A DNA stretch of 64,000 nt, from positions 3,100,001-3,164,000 of the forward strand of contig NZ_JACCBP010000001.1 in assembly GCF_013408655.1 (NCBI RefSeq), read 5' to 3'. Below the pieces are notes generated by a model. The model saw only the letters and a program-made list of their open reading frames with translations. It was not told the origin of the DNA and did not search any database. The stretch's first letter is position 1, and the number at the start of each line of letters is the position of its first letter. The translations under genes were made by a program, and so were the position numbers. This document shows, piece by piece, positions 28,049 through 36,694 of the stretch. This DNA is from Pigmentiphaga litoralis. Lineage in GTDB: Bacteria > Pseudomonadota > Gammaproteobacteria > Burkholderiales > Burkholderiaceae_B.

Positions 28049-30114
28049 ACGTAGGACTGGAACGCGCCCTCGTCATAATCCTTGTTGAACAGGTTCCTGA
28101 CGTCCAGGTTGACGCGCAGTTTCCTGTTCACCTGGTAGAAGGCCAGCAGGTCGACCACGGTGTAGCGCTTCATGGTGTAGGCCCCCGTTCCGGTAGAGGC
28201 CGGGCGATCCGCCGTGTGTTTGATGCCGGCGCCCAGGCCCAGCCCGCGGGCCGGTCCTTCCTGAAAGGTGTACACGTTCAGCAAGCTCGCCATGGTGCGC
28301 GGAATGTTTGCCAGCCGCGTGCCTGCCGGCGCAACGTTGTCTTTGGTCACTTCGGCATCCACCAACGCGTAGCCGGCGATCACACGCCAGGCGGGGGTGA
28401 TGTTGCCCACCACGTTCAGGTCCAGTCCCTGGCTGCGCACTTCGCCCGTTGCAATGCGATAGCTGGAATCGACCGGGTCGACGGTCTGCACGTTCTGTTT
28501 GACCGTGTGGTACAGCGCGCCATTGACGCTAAGGGTGCGATCCAGCGCTTCCCATTTCACGCCGACCTCATTGGACCGGCCCTTCTCAGGGTCAAAGCCG
28601 CCCCCCAGCCGCTGTGCGCCTGTGTTGGGCTTGTAGGATCGCGCCGTGTTGGCGTACACCGCGACGGTGGGCGTCACGTCATACATCAGCCCAAAGCGCG
28701 GGGTGACAGCCGTATCGGATTTGGCAAAGCTGCGCGCGGCGGGTGACAGGTCGGTGTAGTCATGCTTGAAGCGCTCGAGCCGCACGCCCACCAGGGCCTT
28801 GAGCTTGTCGGTCAGGCTGATCTGGTCCTGCACGAACGCAGCCCAGGTGTTGAGCGATTCGCGGTCGTGGGTGGTGGTGCGGGTCAACGCAGGCCAGGGC
28901 TGGCCCACGGCCGGATTGAAGATATCGATCGGATAGGCGGTCGCCCCGGCGGCAGAGCGCTGGATGATCGACGCGTAGTCGTAGTTGTCGTATTCGACGC
29001 CTGTGAACAGCGTGTGCCGGATGCCCCAGGTGTCGACCTTGCCGGTCAGGTTCAATTGAACGGTGCGGTCCGTCCAGTCCAGCCTGCGGTAGTTGGCATT
29101 GCGCCCCAGCGTGCGGCCATCGCCTTGCAGGCCATTGGCTTCGACGGCATTGCCCTTGAGGGACCCATCCATCCATTGCACACCGCCCGCCAGCGTCCAG
29201 TCGTCATTGATGGCGTGATCGAAGCGCACCTGGGCCATGGCATTGTCGCTGTGCAGAAGATTGCCATTGCCCATCTCCCACAAGTTGACGCTGCGCGAGG
29301 ATCGTCCCTGCTGCGTCGTATAGGCGGTACGCCCGCGATCCAGCGGGGCGTTGTTGCGCATCAGGTCGGCTTCAAAAATGATCCGGGTCGCCTCGGTCAA
29401 TTGCCAGCTGATAACTGGAGAGACGCCGTACCGTTCGGTGTCTGCGCCATCACGGAACGTCTTGCCGCCCTCGGCCACCGCGTTCAGCCGATAGGCCAGC
29501 TTGCCTTCGGTGTCCAACGGACCGGTCGCATCGACTGTTGCGCGCCGCAGGCCTTGATCGCTCAGCTGGCTGCCGACCGTGACCGCGGGCCGCGACAGGG
29601 GCTGCTTGGACACGATGTTGAAGGTGCCGCCCGGATCGCCGCGTCCGTACAGGGCTGCCGACGGGCCGCGCACGACTTCCAGCCGCTCGATGGTGGACGC
29701 ATCGGGCGCCGTGGGGTAACCGCGATTGATCGGGAAACCGTTGCGATAGAACTCGCCACTGGTAAAGCCGCGCGTGCTGAAGAGCGCCAGCCCCTGCCCG
29801 CCAAAATTGTTGACGCGGCCCACGCCGCCCGCGTAATCGAGCACGTCGATCAGCCGCGTGGCGGCGGTGTCCTCCACGACATCGCGCGGCAGCACCGTGA
29901 CCGACTGGGGGGTGTCATGCAGCGGCGTATCGGTGCGCGTGGCGCTGGCCGACCGGGTGGCCCGGTAGCCAACGACGGGGCCTTCCGCCGTTTCGCCGGG
30001 TGCGTAGACCGTCACGGCATCCAGTTGGACGGCTGAAGGGGCACCCGGGGGCTGTTGTGCCCAGGCAAGCGATGAGGCGTTGAGAACGCACACCGAAACG
30101 ACGAGACGACGCAT
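27997..30114 (-). CDS. TonB-dependent siderophore receptor (FhuE/FpvA-like)
   Basis: A 705-residue outer-membrane receptor. The signal peptide ends SLAWA/QQPPG. The plug has DTPQSVTVLPRDVV, LFSTRGFTSGEFYRNGFP and ERLEVVRGPSAALYGRGDPGG; the barrel ends LFNKDYDEGAFQ...VQVGMAYTF with terminal Phe. It lacks the STN domain of the receptor at 3948-6446, so it is a transporter without sigma signalling. A Fur-type palindrome lies 27 bases upstream. The siderophore is probably hydroxamate- or ferrichrome-like, but this is weakly supported. Confidence 0.92.
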   Translation of the reverse strand: MRRLVVSVCVLNASSLAWAQQPPGAPSAVQLDAVTVYAPGETAEGPVVGYRATRSASATRTDTPLHDTPQSVTVLPRDVVEDTAATRLIDVLDYAGGVGRVNNFGGQGLALFSTRGFTSGEFYRNGFPINRGYPTAPDASTIERLEVVRGPSAALYGRGDPGGTFNIVSKQPLSRPAVTVGSQLSDQGLRRATVDATGPLDTEGKLAYRLNAVAEGGKTFRDGADTERYGVSPVISWQLTEATRIIFEADLMRNNAPLDRGRTAYTTQQGRSSRSVNLWEMGNGNLLHSDNAMAQVRFDHAINDDWTLAGGVQWMDGSLKGNAVEANGLQGDGRTLGRNANYRRLDWTDRTVQLNLTGKVDTWGIRHTLFTGVEYDNYDYASIIQRSAAGATAYPIDIFNPAVGQPWPALTRTTTHDRESLNTWAAFVQDQISLTDKLKALVGVRLERFKHDYTDLSPAARSFAKSDTAVTPRFGLMYDVTPTVAVYANTARSYKPNTGAQRLGGGFDPEKGRSNEVGVKWEALDRTLSVNGALYHTVKQNVQTVDPVDSSYRIATGEVRSQGLDLNVVGNITPAWRVIAGYALVDAEVTKDNVAPAGTRLANIPRTMASLLNVYTFQEGPARGLGLGAGIKHTADRPASTGTGAYTMKRYTVVDLLAFYQVNRKLRVNLDVRNLFNKDYDEGAFQSYVYPGAPRTVQVGMAYTF

Positions 30115-30141
30115 GCTGGAAATCCAAAGTTATGTCAGTTT

Positions 30142-30156
30142 TGAGAATATTTCTCA
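30142..30156 (-). promoter_or_regulatory. Fur-type box upstream of TonB receptor
   Basis: TGAGAATATTTCTCA is an inverted repeat with TGAGAA / TTCTCA arms around a 3-base centre, in an AT-rich island 27 bases before the receptor ATG. It fits the 7-1-7 form of Fur boxes and suggests iron repression. Confidence 0.7.
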
Positions 30157-30212
30157 TTCCTAATGTAACCTTTTCTTGCTTCCAGCTCATCCGTAGTGGC
30201 TGCAGTGTGGCC

Positions 30213-31196
30213 TTAGTCCAGCCGGATCCCCTGTGCCTTGATGATCGGGCCCCACCGGTTCGCCTCGCCCCGCGACAGGGCCGCGAACTGTTCGGGCGTG
30301 CCAGGCAGTGCTTCCATGCCGAAGTCGGTAAAGCGCTTTTGCACCGCCGGGTTGCTGAAGGCCTTGTTCAATTCCGCGTTGAGGCGCGACACCACGGCCG
30401 GGGGCATGCCGGCCGGGCCAAGCACGCCCTGGAAGGCGAAGACCTCGGTGTTCGGCACACCGACTTCGGCCAGGGTCGGGATGTCGGGCAGCAGCTTGCT
30501 GCGCTGGGCCGAGCCGATGGCCAGGACGCGCACCTTGCCGGCCTGCATGATCTGCAGGCCCGATGCCAGGTCCAGGAACATGCAGTTCACCTGTCCGCCC
30601 ATCACGTCGGCCATGGCAGGCGCCGCGCCGCGATAGGGAATGTGCGTGATGAAGGTGCCGGTGCGGTTCTTGAACATCTCCATGGCCAGGTGATGCGGCG
30701 AGCCGTTGCCGGGTGACGCGTAGTTCAGCTTGCCGGGATTGGCCTTGGCATAGGCCAGGAAGGCCTTGAAGTCCTTGGCCGGGAATTCGGGATTGACGAC
30801 CAGGGCCAGCGGAAAGCGGCCGATCGCGCCGATGTAGGTGAAGTCTTTTTCGGGATTGAAGGGCAGCTTGCCGAACAGGAATTCGTTGAAGGCGAGCACG
30901 GCGTTGTCGGCCGACATGATGGTGTAGCCGTCGGGCTTGCTCTTGGCGACCAGGTCGGCGCCGATGTTGGTCGATGCGCCCGGGCGGTTGTCGATCACCA
31001 GGGATTGCCCCAGCGCCGGGCGGATGGCGTCGGCCAGGGTGCGCGCGATCACGTCGGTGCCCCCGCCGGCCGGGTAAGGCACGACCCATTTGACGAGTTG
31101 TTCGGGATAGCCTTGGGCGCGGGCCAGGGACGGCAGTGTGGTCGATGCCGCGGCGGCCGCCATGCCGGCCAGGAAGGTTCTGCGTTGCAGTGTCAT
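30213..31196 (-). CDS. Bug/TctC-family solute-binding protein
   Basis: A 327-residue periplasmic receptor. The N-terminus MTLQRRTFLAGMAAAAASTT has a twin-arginine-like RRTFLA motif before the cleavage site SLARA/QGYPE. Family segments are VKWVVPYPAGGGTDVIART, VIDNRPGASTNIG and VNCMFLDLASG. A GGAGA ribosome site precedes ATG 31196. It is the last gene of the hydroxylase operon, 42 bases after the DUF2783 gene, so its ligand may be the operon's aromatic substrate (inference). No tctAB genes are near. Confidence 0.9.
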   Translation of the reverse strand: MTLQRRTFLAGMAAAAASTTLPSLARAQGYPEQLVKWVVPYPAGGGTDVIARTLADAIRPALGQSLVIDNRPGASTNIGADLVAKSKPDGYTIMSADNAVLAFNEFLFGKLPFNPEKDFTYIGAIGRFPLALVVNPEFPAKDFKAFLAYAKANPGKLNYASPGNGSPHHLAMEMFKNRTGTFITHIPYRGAAPAMADVMGGQVNCMFLDLASGLQIMQAGKVRVLAIGSAQRSKLLPDIPTLAEVGVPNTEVFAFQGVLGPAGMPPAVVSRLNAELNKAFSNPAVQKRFTDFGMEALPGTPEQFAALSRGEANRWGPIIKAQGIRLD

Positions 31197-31238
31197 TGTT
31201 GATGTCTCCAGGGGAAATTCGAATCTGGGAAAGCGAAT

Positions 31239-31442
31239 CTAGGAAAGCGAAGGCATGGGCAGGTCCTCCAGCGCGTCGGTTAGCGCCTGGCGGCAGCGCG
31301 CCTCGTCGCCGACCTGCTCGAACAGCAGCAGGGCCAGACGCGCCAGAAACAGGGATTCGCGTTCCGGACCGGCGTCGGTCACGGCGTTGGCGCACGCCGC
31401 GTACAGGCGGTCGCGCGCGTCGGGGGCCAGCGGGGCGCTCAT
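31239..31442 (-). CDS. DUF2783-like small protein
   Basis: A 67-residue protein beginning MSAPLAPDARDRLYAACANA with ARLALLLFEQVGDEARCRQAL. This fits the DUF2783 family of short helical proteins usually encoded directly after an FAD-dependent aromatic hydroxylase. ATG 31442 shares ATGA with the hydroxylase stop, so the two are translationally coupled. The function is unknown; a flavoprotein partner or stabiliser is a guess based on linkage. Confidence 0.75.
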   Translation of the reverse strand: MSAPLAPDARDRLYAACANAVTDAGPERESLFLARLALLLFEQVGDEARCRQALTDALEDLPMPSLS

Positions 31443-33394
31443 GAGGCCTCCAGCGGGGAAGTGGATGATGACAACGTTGACGACGACAACGTTGTGGGCG
31501 GCAACGTTGCGGGTGACAACGTTGCAGGTGACAACCTTTCGGGCGGCAGCGTTGATGCCGGCAAACATAGGGCGCGGGCGAGCGCCTGCGCAAGCACGCC
31601 GTCCGCCAGCCTGCCAGACCAGCGGGCCGCAACGTGGCTGTCGGGCCGCAGCAGATACGTGGCGCCGGTGGCACCAGATGCACCGGTGGCACCAGATGCG
31701 CCGGTTGCCCCGGCGGCGCCAAGTGCGGCAAGCGCAGGTTCGCCAGTGTCCTCACGACGCAGCACGTGAACCGACAGGTGCGGATCCTGCCGCAAACACG
31801 CTTCGATCTCTGCGCTGCCGGGCGGCTCGGTGCCCACCGCCAGCACCACAAACCCCGGCGTCTGCAGCAGGTCACTCAGATGCCTGTCCGGTCCCAGTTT
31901 CAGGTTCGGCATGACCTCGCCCGGCAGGGGTCCGGCTGCCAGGGCATCGCTGTCCGACGACAGCGGCGACGCCGCGTAGCGCACGGCTTGCGTCTGCCGC
32001 GGATTGATCAGATTCGCGATATCCCGATGCCGGCCCGACAAGGACAACGCCGCTTCGCGCAGCAGGTCGAACCCCCGGGACGGCGGCGACATGAACTCGG
32101 TACTGCGCATGGCGTTCTCGGCATTCACATGGAACGCGGCGATCCGTTCACCGGAATAGCTGTCCAGCAATCCCGTGCCAGCCACGCCGCGCGCAACCCT
32201 CGCCAGTTTCCACGCCAGATTGTCGGCGTCGTCAAAGCCCGAGTTCAATCCGCGCACGCCAAAGATCGGCATGGCATGCGCCGCATTGCCCGCGAACAGC
32301 ACACGATCGTGACGGTAGCTGGGCAAGGTCATGGCCCCGGCGCGGTACACCGACGTCCACACCGTGTGCCAGGGCAGGTGCCCCTCGCCAATCGCATCCA
32401 GATGCCGCTGCACGAACTCGGCCACGGCGGCGGGTTGCAGCGCGTCTTCGGTCGATTGCCCTTCCCGCAACTGGTAGTCGATGCGCCAAATGTCGTCGGG
32501 CTGCCGGTGCATCAGCACGGTCGACCCCGGATTCCAGGGCGGATCGAACCAGGCCCGGCGCTCGGTCGGGTGACTGCTGTGCAGTTCGATATCGATGATG
32601 ACGTAGCGGCCTTCATAGGCCGTGCCTTCCAGGCTCAGCCCCAACGATTTGCGCACGAAGCTCTGCCCGCCATCGCAGGCCGCCAGCCACGCGCCGCGCA
32701 ACTGATAGGCCCCTGCAGGCTGGCGCACCGACAGCATCACGTGATCGTCGTGCTGCGTCAGTGCGGTCACTTCGGTGCTCCACCGCACATCAATCAGGCC
32801 TGGTGTCGCGGCGTTGCGGCGCTCGATTTCCTGCAGCAGATAGTGCTCGATGTAGTACTGCTCGAGGTTGATCATGGGCGGCAGCTTTTGCGTGTCGTCG
32901 TGCGGCATCGCAAACCGGAACACCTCGTCCGTCTTGTAATAGCTGCGGCCGCCTGTCCACGGCAGGCCCTTGGCAAGAAACGCCGGCAAGGCGCCCAGGC
33001 GCTCCACGATTTCCAGGCTGCGGCGCGAAATGCAGGCGGCGCGGCTGCCCACGCATACCGTGTCGTCCAGTTCCAGGACCACGCTGCGCACGCCGTGGTT
33101 GGCCAGACCCAGCGCCAGGGCCATGCCGACCGGCCCCCCGCCGGCGATCACCACCGGATGCACGCCCGGCTCGACGCCGTGCACCAATGCAGGCATTGGC
33201 GACGTGTATCGCGTGTAGTGAAAGGCGCCGACCGAAGGCGGCATGTCACCGGCAACAGGCGGCAGGGGCCCGGTGCCAGCGTCGCCAGGGCGTGCCGTGG
33301 GAAAGGGGGATGTCATGCGGGAATTCATGGAGGAAGCCTTTGCACCTTGTACGCCTGCCGACACGGAATGACCATCGGCGGAAACGCGCGTCAT
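31439..33394 (-). CDS. FAD-dependent aromatic hydroxylase (PheA/TfdB group)
   Basis: A 651-residue group A flavoprotein monooxygenase. After about 65 variable residues comes FHYTRYTSP, then the FAD motif PVVIAGGGPVGMALALGL, the GSRAACISRRSLEI segment, WLAACDGGQSFVRKSLG and the second FAD motif VLFAGNAAHAMPIFGVRGLNSG. The thioredoxin-like C-terminal domain ends in Gly/Ala/Ser/Thr and Leu-Ser-Pro-Thr repeat tails encoded by in-frame tandem DNA repeats. ATG 33394 overlaps the hydrolase stop by four bases. It probably hydroxylates a phenolic acid using NAD(P)H. Confidence 0.87.
   Translation of the reverse strand: MTRVSADGHSVSAGVQGAKASSMNSRMTSPFPTARPGDAGTGPLPPVAGDMPPSVGAFHYTRYTSPMPALVHGVEPGVHPVVIAGGGPVGMALALGLANHGVRSVVLELDDTVCVGSRAACISRRSLEIVERLGALPAFLAKGLPWTGGRSYYKTDEVFRFAMPHDDTQKLPPMINLEQYYIEHYLLQEIERRNAATPGLIDVRWSTEVTALTQHDDHVMLSVRQPAGAYQLRGAWLAACDGGQSFVRKSLGLSLEGTAYEGRYVIIDIELHSSHPTERRAWFDPPWNPGSTVLMHRQPDDIWRIDYQLREGQSTEDALQPAAVAEFVQRHLDAIGEGHLPWHTVWTSVYRAGAMTLPSYRHDRVLFAGNAAHAMPIFGVRGLNSGFDDADNLAWKLARVARGVAGTGLLDSYSGERIAAFHVNAENAMRSTEFMSPPSRGFDLLREAALSLSGRHRDIANLINPRQTQAVRYAASPLSSDSDALAAGPLPGEVMPNLKLGPDRHLSDLLQTPGFVVLAVGTEPPGSAEIEACLRQDPHLSVHVLRREDTGEPALAALGAAGATGASGATGASGATGATYLLRPDSHVAARWSGRLADGVLAQALARALCLPASTLPPERLSPATLSPATLPPTTLSSSTLSSSTSPLEAS
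31471..31560 (-). repeat. 15-bp tandem repeat, six copies, coding
   Basis: Units start at 31471, 31486, 31501, 31516, 31531 and 31546 with core ACAACGTTG or close variants. The period is exact and in frame. It encodes the pentapeptide series LSPAT LSPAT LPPTT LSSST LSSST at the C-terminus of the hydroxylase. Confidence 0.9.
31665..31718 (-). repeat. 18-bp tandem repeat, three copies, coding
   Basis: CCGGTGGCACCAGATGCA is repeated at 31665, 31683 and, diverged, 31701. On the minus strand it encodes GATGAS-type hexapeptides in the hydroxylase, about 50 residues before the second repeat tail. Confidence 0.85.
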
Positions 33395-34557
33395 AGCCCG
33401 TCTGCCCAGCCTGCGATGGCGTCCGCTGCCTGCGGCACCAAGGCAGGTTGCCCGGCCAGATAGTGGTTGCCGCCAACGATATCGACATTGCGGATGCGAT
33501 CGCCGCCCGCGGCCATCCACGCATCGCGTGTGCTCGGGAAGGTCGACTGGTCCGCCGTATAGGTCAGCAACAGCACCGGCACCGACGTGCGCGCCAGATT
33601 GGTCGGCCCATCGGCTTGCGACCGGGACGACCACTGCGACAGGAAAGCCGTCAGCGACGTGGTGCGGCCCATCGCATTGGCCGAATAGTTCACCTGCCGC
33701 GCATCGCCCCACACGCTGCCGGGCGCGCGGTCATTTGCGTCGATAGACAGGTCCAGGCAACGCGGGTCGGCATGCGTGCGATACACGATGAAGGCCTGAT
33801 CGCGCGGCGCGCCCGGCGTCGCGCGCAGTGTGCGCAGCCGGTCCATCGCCCACTGTTCGATGCGGTCCAATCGCGCCTGCTGCCCGGCGGAAAATCGCGC
33901 CAGAAAGTCCGCGTCATAACGCACTTCCTGTACACCCTGCACTTCGCGCACACCTTGCACACCCTGCCCGCCATGCCGCGGGTCATACATGTCCAGCGCC
34001 GGGTCGACCGACATTGGATCGTGTTCGTCGGTCACCGACGGATCGATCCAGTCGCGCATCAGGCGGCTGCGGCCCAGGTGCGCCGCACACAGCGCAATGC
34101 CATCGACCGGCGGCAGATCGTCAGCATGCAGATGGGTGGGGTCGCCATCCGGAAACTGCGTTGCGGTCAGCCGCTCGGCCTGGGCCTGGTAGAAACTGGC
34201 CAGGGCCGCGCCGCCCGAATTGCCGATCAGCACCACCTTCTCGTACCCCGCGTCACGCAGGTATTTGACGCCCGCGCCCAGGTCCTGGATCGCCCGTTCC
34301 ATCAGCAGCAACGTGTCGTTGCCCATGTAGCGGGAGTTCAACCCCATGCAGCAGATGCCCCGCTCGGCCAGCGGCTCGATCAGATAGTGCCCCATGAAAT
34401 TGCTGGTCGGGTGCATGACGATGGCAGCCACCTTGCGGCGATCCGCCGGCGCACGGTAGGCGCCAAAGATGCGGGGCCGCAGCATCTGCAGTCCGGACTG
34501 GCTTTCCATCGACGCGCCCGGTTTGACGTCGATCACGGCAATCTTCAGGTCAGACAT
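33391..34557 (-). CDS. alpha/beta hydrolase
   Basis: A 388-residue hydrolase beginning MSDLKIAVIDVKPGA. The nucleophile elbow is VVLIGNSGGAALAS near residue 110, the acid probably Asp in LLLTYTADQSTFP, and the catalytic His in VGGNHYLAG. It has a large cap or insert that includes the repeat GVQGVREVQGVQEV. In operon context it may hydrolyse a ring-cleavage product or an ester precursor. It overlaps the VOC gene upstream by 8 bases and the hydroxylase downstream by four. Confidence 0.82.
   Translation of the reverse strand: MSDLKIAVIDVKPGASMESQSGLQMLRPRIFGAYRAPADRRKVAAIVMHPTSNFMGHYLIEPLAERGICCMGLNSRYMGNDTLLLMERAIQDLGAGVKYLRDAGYEKVVLIGNSGGAALASFYQAQAERLTATQFPDGDPTHLHADDLPPVDGIALCAAHLGRSRLMRDWIDPSVTDEHDPMSVDPALDMYDPRHGGQGVQGVREVQGVQEVRYDADFLARFSAGQQARLDRIEQWAMDRLRTLRATPGAPRDQAFIVYRTHADPRCLDLSIDANDRAPGSVWGDARQVNYSANAMGRTTSLTAFLSQWSSRSQADGPTNLARTSVPVLLLTYTADQSTFPSTRDAWMAAGGDRIRNVDIVGGNHYLAGQPALVPQAADAIAGWADGL
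33919..33963 (-). repeat. 9-bp tandem repeat, five copies, coding
   Basis: Five 9-base units encode GVQ GVR EVQ GVQ EVR in the hydrolase insert. The units differ by one to three bases each. It is in frame. Confidence 0.8.
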
Positions 34558-35119
34558 GGGCGGCCTGCCCTGCCAGCCTGGCGGCTTTGCGCGCGGTCCA
34601 CTCGTCCAGATCGGCGCGTGCATGCAAGGCATGCGCGTCCATCTCGGATTGCGGCACGGTGGGTGTCGTCAGTTCGACCCGAATGCCATTGGGATCAAAG
34701 AAATAGATGGACTCGATGATGTGGTGATCGGTCACGCCCAGCACCTCGACCCCCGCGCCTTCGAGCCGGGCCTTGGCCGCCAGCAGCGCCGCCACCGACT
34801 CCACGCGCAAGGCAATGTGATTGACCCACGACGGCGTGTTCGGCGACGGATCGGCCTTGATGTCGTCGCCCAGGTCGAAGAACGCGATGTAGGAACCATC
34901 GCGCATCTGGAAAAAAATGTGGACGTAGGGGCAGTATTCGCCCGTGCTGGGCACGTGGTCGCTCTTGATGACATGCACCAGCGGCAGGCCCAGCAGGTCT
35001 TCATAAAACCGGCGGGTTTCCTCGCTATCGCGGCAACGCCACGCGAAATGGTGCAAGCCCAGCACCGGCACGGCCTGGGCAGCCGTTGTTGCCGCGCCGC
35101 CAGAAGGTGTCGTGGTCAT
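34550..35119 (-). CDS. VOC-family dioxygenase/glyoxalase-fold protein
   Basis: A 189-residue vicinal-oxygen-chelate protein with likely metal ligands His24 (LHHFAWRC), His101 (WVNHIALRV) and Glu149 (FFDPNGIRVEL). It also has the core YVHIFFQMRDGSYIAFFDLG. Single-module VOC enzymes include extradiol dioxygenases and isomerases. Placement ahead of a hydrolase and a flavin hydroxylase suggests ring cleavage. It starts the leftward operon and faces a divergent LysR gene across 95 bases. Confidence 0.82.
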   Translation of the reverse strand: MTTTPSGGAATTAAQAVPVLGLHHFAWRCRDSEETRRFYEDLLGLPLVHVIKSDHVPSTGEYCPYVHIFFQMRDGSYIAFFDLGDDIKADPSPNTPSWVNHIALRVESVAALLAAKARLEGAGVEVLGVTDHHIIESIYFFDPNGIRVELTTPTVPQSEMDAHALHARADLDEWTARKAARLAGQAAHV

Positions 35120-35214
35120 GTCTCCGCTCCTTCCTGTTATCGATGCAGGTCATTGGAACGCGGCCCAACCTATGATTCAATCGAAATTATTTCATCGACT
35201 CATGAACAGACTGT

Positions 35215-36123
35215 ATGAATCTGACCCTGCGCCAGCTTCGCGCTTTTACCGCCGTGGCCGACACCGGCAGCTTCACGGCGGCGGCGGCGACGCTGCATCT
35301 CACCCAGTCAGCATTGAGCGTGCTCATCCGTGAAATGGAAGCGGACCTGGGCGTCAGGCTCTTCGATCGCCATACGCGGCGCGTGGTGCTGTCCGAGGCC
35401 GGCCGGGAATTCCAGCCGGCGGTGCAGCGCATGCTGGCCGACCTGGCGACGGCAGTGTCCGGGCTGACCGACCTGAGGGACAAGCGGCGTGGGGTGCTGC
35501 GCCTGGCCGCGCCGCAGTTCATGGCCTGCACCTGGATGCCGCCCGTGATCGCAGCCTTTCGCGCGCGTTACCCCGCCATTGAAGTGCGCCTGGCCGATAC
35601 GCCACCCGAGCACTTGCTGGATGGTATTCCGTCGGGGGAAGTTGAACTGGCCATCGGCCAGGACATCGAGGTGGACGACACCTTCGAGCGCCAGACACTG
35701 TTCAAGGACAGGCACTGGCTGGTCTGTCCGGCAGGCCACCCCTTTGCCAAACGCCGCCAGGTGGCGTGGAGCGATCTGGCGGACCAGACCTTCATCGCCC
35801 CCACGCGCGACTTTCTGCGGCGCGTGCTGCCTGAGCTGGATGCCGCCGGGCGCGAGGCCCTGGCGGCGCCAGGAACGCAGTCCGTGTCCTACATCACGAC
35901 AGCGTTAGGCATGACCGAAGCCGGGCTGGGCGTGACAGTGTGCCCGAGCTATGCGGCCCGCACGGTGCAGGCGCATGGGCTGGTCATGGTGCCATTGGTA
36001 AAGCCGGCCTTTCACCGCACGATCTGCGTGTACGGCATGTCGCGCCGCGCGCCTTCGCCCGCCGCGCAAAGTTTTATCGACGTGCTGCACGAGCACGTGG
36101 CGCAGCAGGCAAAGCGGCGCTGA
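35215..36123 (+). CDS. LysR-family transcriptional regulator
   Basis: A 302-residue LTTR. The winged helix is NLTLRQLRAFTAVADTGSFT...LSVLIREMEADLGVRLFDRHTRR and the effector domain starts about residue 90. It is divergent from the VOC-hydrolase-hydroxylase operon, so it very likely controls it. The 95-base gap holds an AT-rich patch (35172-35214) with ATGATTCAATCGAAATTATT, a plausible operator. ATG 35215 has no obvious ribosome site. Confidence 0.92.
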   Translation: MNLTLRQLRAFTAVADTGSFTAAAATLHLTQSALSVLIREMEADLGVRLFDRHTRRVVLSEAGREFQPAVQRMLADLATAVSGLTDLRDKRRGVLRLAAPQFMACTWMPPVIAAFRARYPAIEVRLADTPPEHLLDGIPSGEVELAIGQDIEVDDTFERQTLFKDRHWLVCPAGHPFAKRRQVAWSDLADQTFIAPTRDFLRRVLPELDAAGREALAAPGTQSVSYITTALGMTEAGLGVTVCPSYAARTVQAHGLVMVPLVKPAFHRTICVYGMSRRAPSPAAQSFIDVLHEHVAQQAKRR

Positions 36124-36194
36124 GCCGCGTCAGGCGTTTTCAAGTGCCATCGCGGTCCGCCTGCTGGCACGCTGCGGGGCTTTGATGCAACGCC

Positions 36195-36617
36195 CTACAG
36201 CGCCTCAAGCGCCAGCGCGATCCCCTGCCCGCCGCCAATGCACAGCGTGACGATGCCGCGCCGCAGTCCATCGCGCCGCATGCTGTGCAGCAGCCGCGTC
36301 GTCAGCACCGCGCCGGTCGCGCCAATGGCATGGCCATGGGCGATCGCGCCGCCTTCAATATTGACGATGTCTTCCGGCAAGGACAGCTCCCGCAGGCACG
36401 CCAGCGTGATTGCCGCAAACGCCTCGTTGATCTCGATCCGTTCCACGTCGCCGATCGACCACTTGGCCCGCGCCAGGGCCTGCTGCACCGCGGGAACTGG
36501 CCCGATGCCAAACATGCCGGGCTCGACCGCCGCAATGCCGAACGACACCAGCCGCGCCCAGGGCGTCATGAGCGATCGATCTTTTCCTGTCGGCGATCGT
36601 GGCGGGGCCGGGGGCAA
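36195..36617 (-). pseudogene. 3'-terminal fragment of an acetyl-CoA acetyltransferase (thiolase)
   Basis: About 120 residues match the C-terminal third of thiolases: ARLVSFGIAAVEPGMFGIGP, VERIEINEAFAAI, the active-site His region NIEGGAIAHGHAIGATGA and the catalytic Cys region IVTLCIGGGQGIAL. The N-terminal about 270 residues, including the nucleophilic Cys, are missing; upstream bases (36570-36690) encode nothing thiolase-like in any frame I checked. It is therefore a remnant and cannot be active. It lies at the junction between the accessory block and trpE. Confidence 0.85.
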
Positions 36618-36694
36618 GCGCCGCCCGATAAGGTGTCACACAGGCGGTCCTGGACACCGCAACGGATGCCGATGCGATGTCCACCCTCAAGGAC

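Noticed and set aside
31461..31720. CRISPR-like array
   Set aside because: The repeats are 15 and 18 bp, directly adjacent without spacers and in frame with a coding sequence; no cas genes are present.
31634..33463. A 609-codon forward open frame opposite the flavin hydroxylase
   Set aside because: Its composition is that of an antisense shadow (Arg, Gln, His); the minus frame has all hydroxylase motifs.
27229..36694. Integrative element or prophage
   Set aside because: No integrase, recombinase, transposase, conjugation or phage gene is present; the block may be an old insertion or rearrangement but cannot be called a mobile element.
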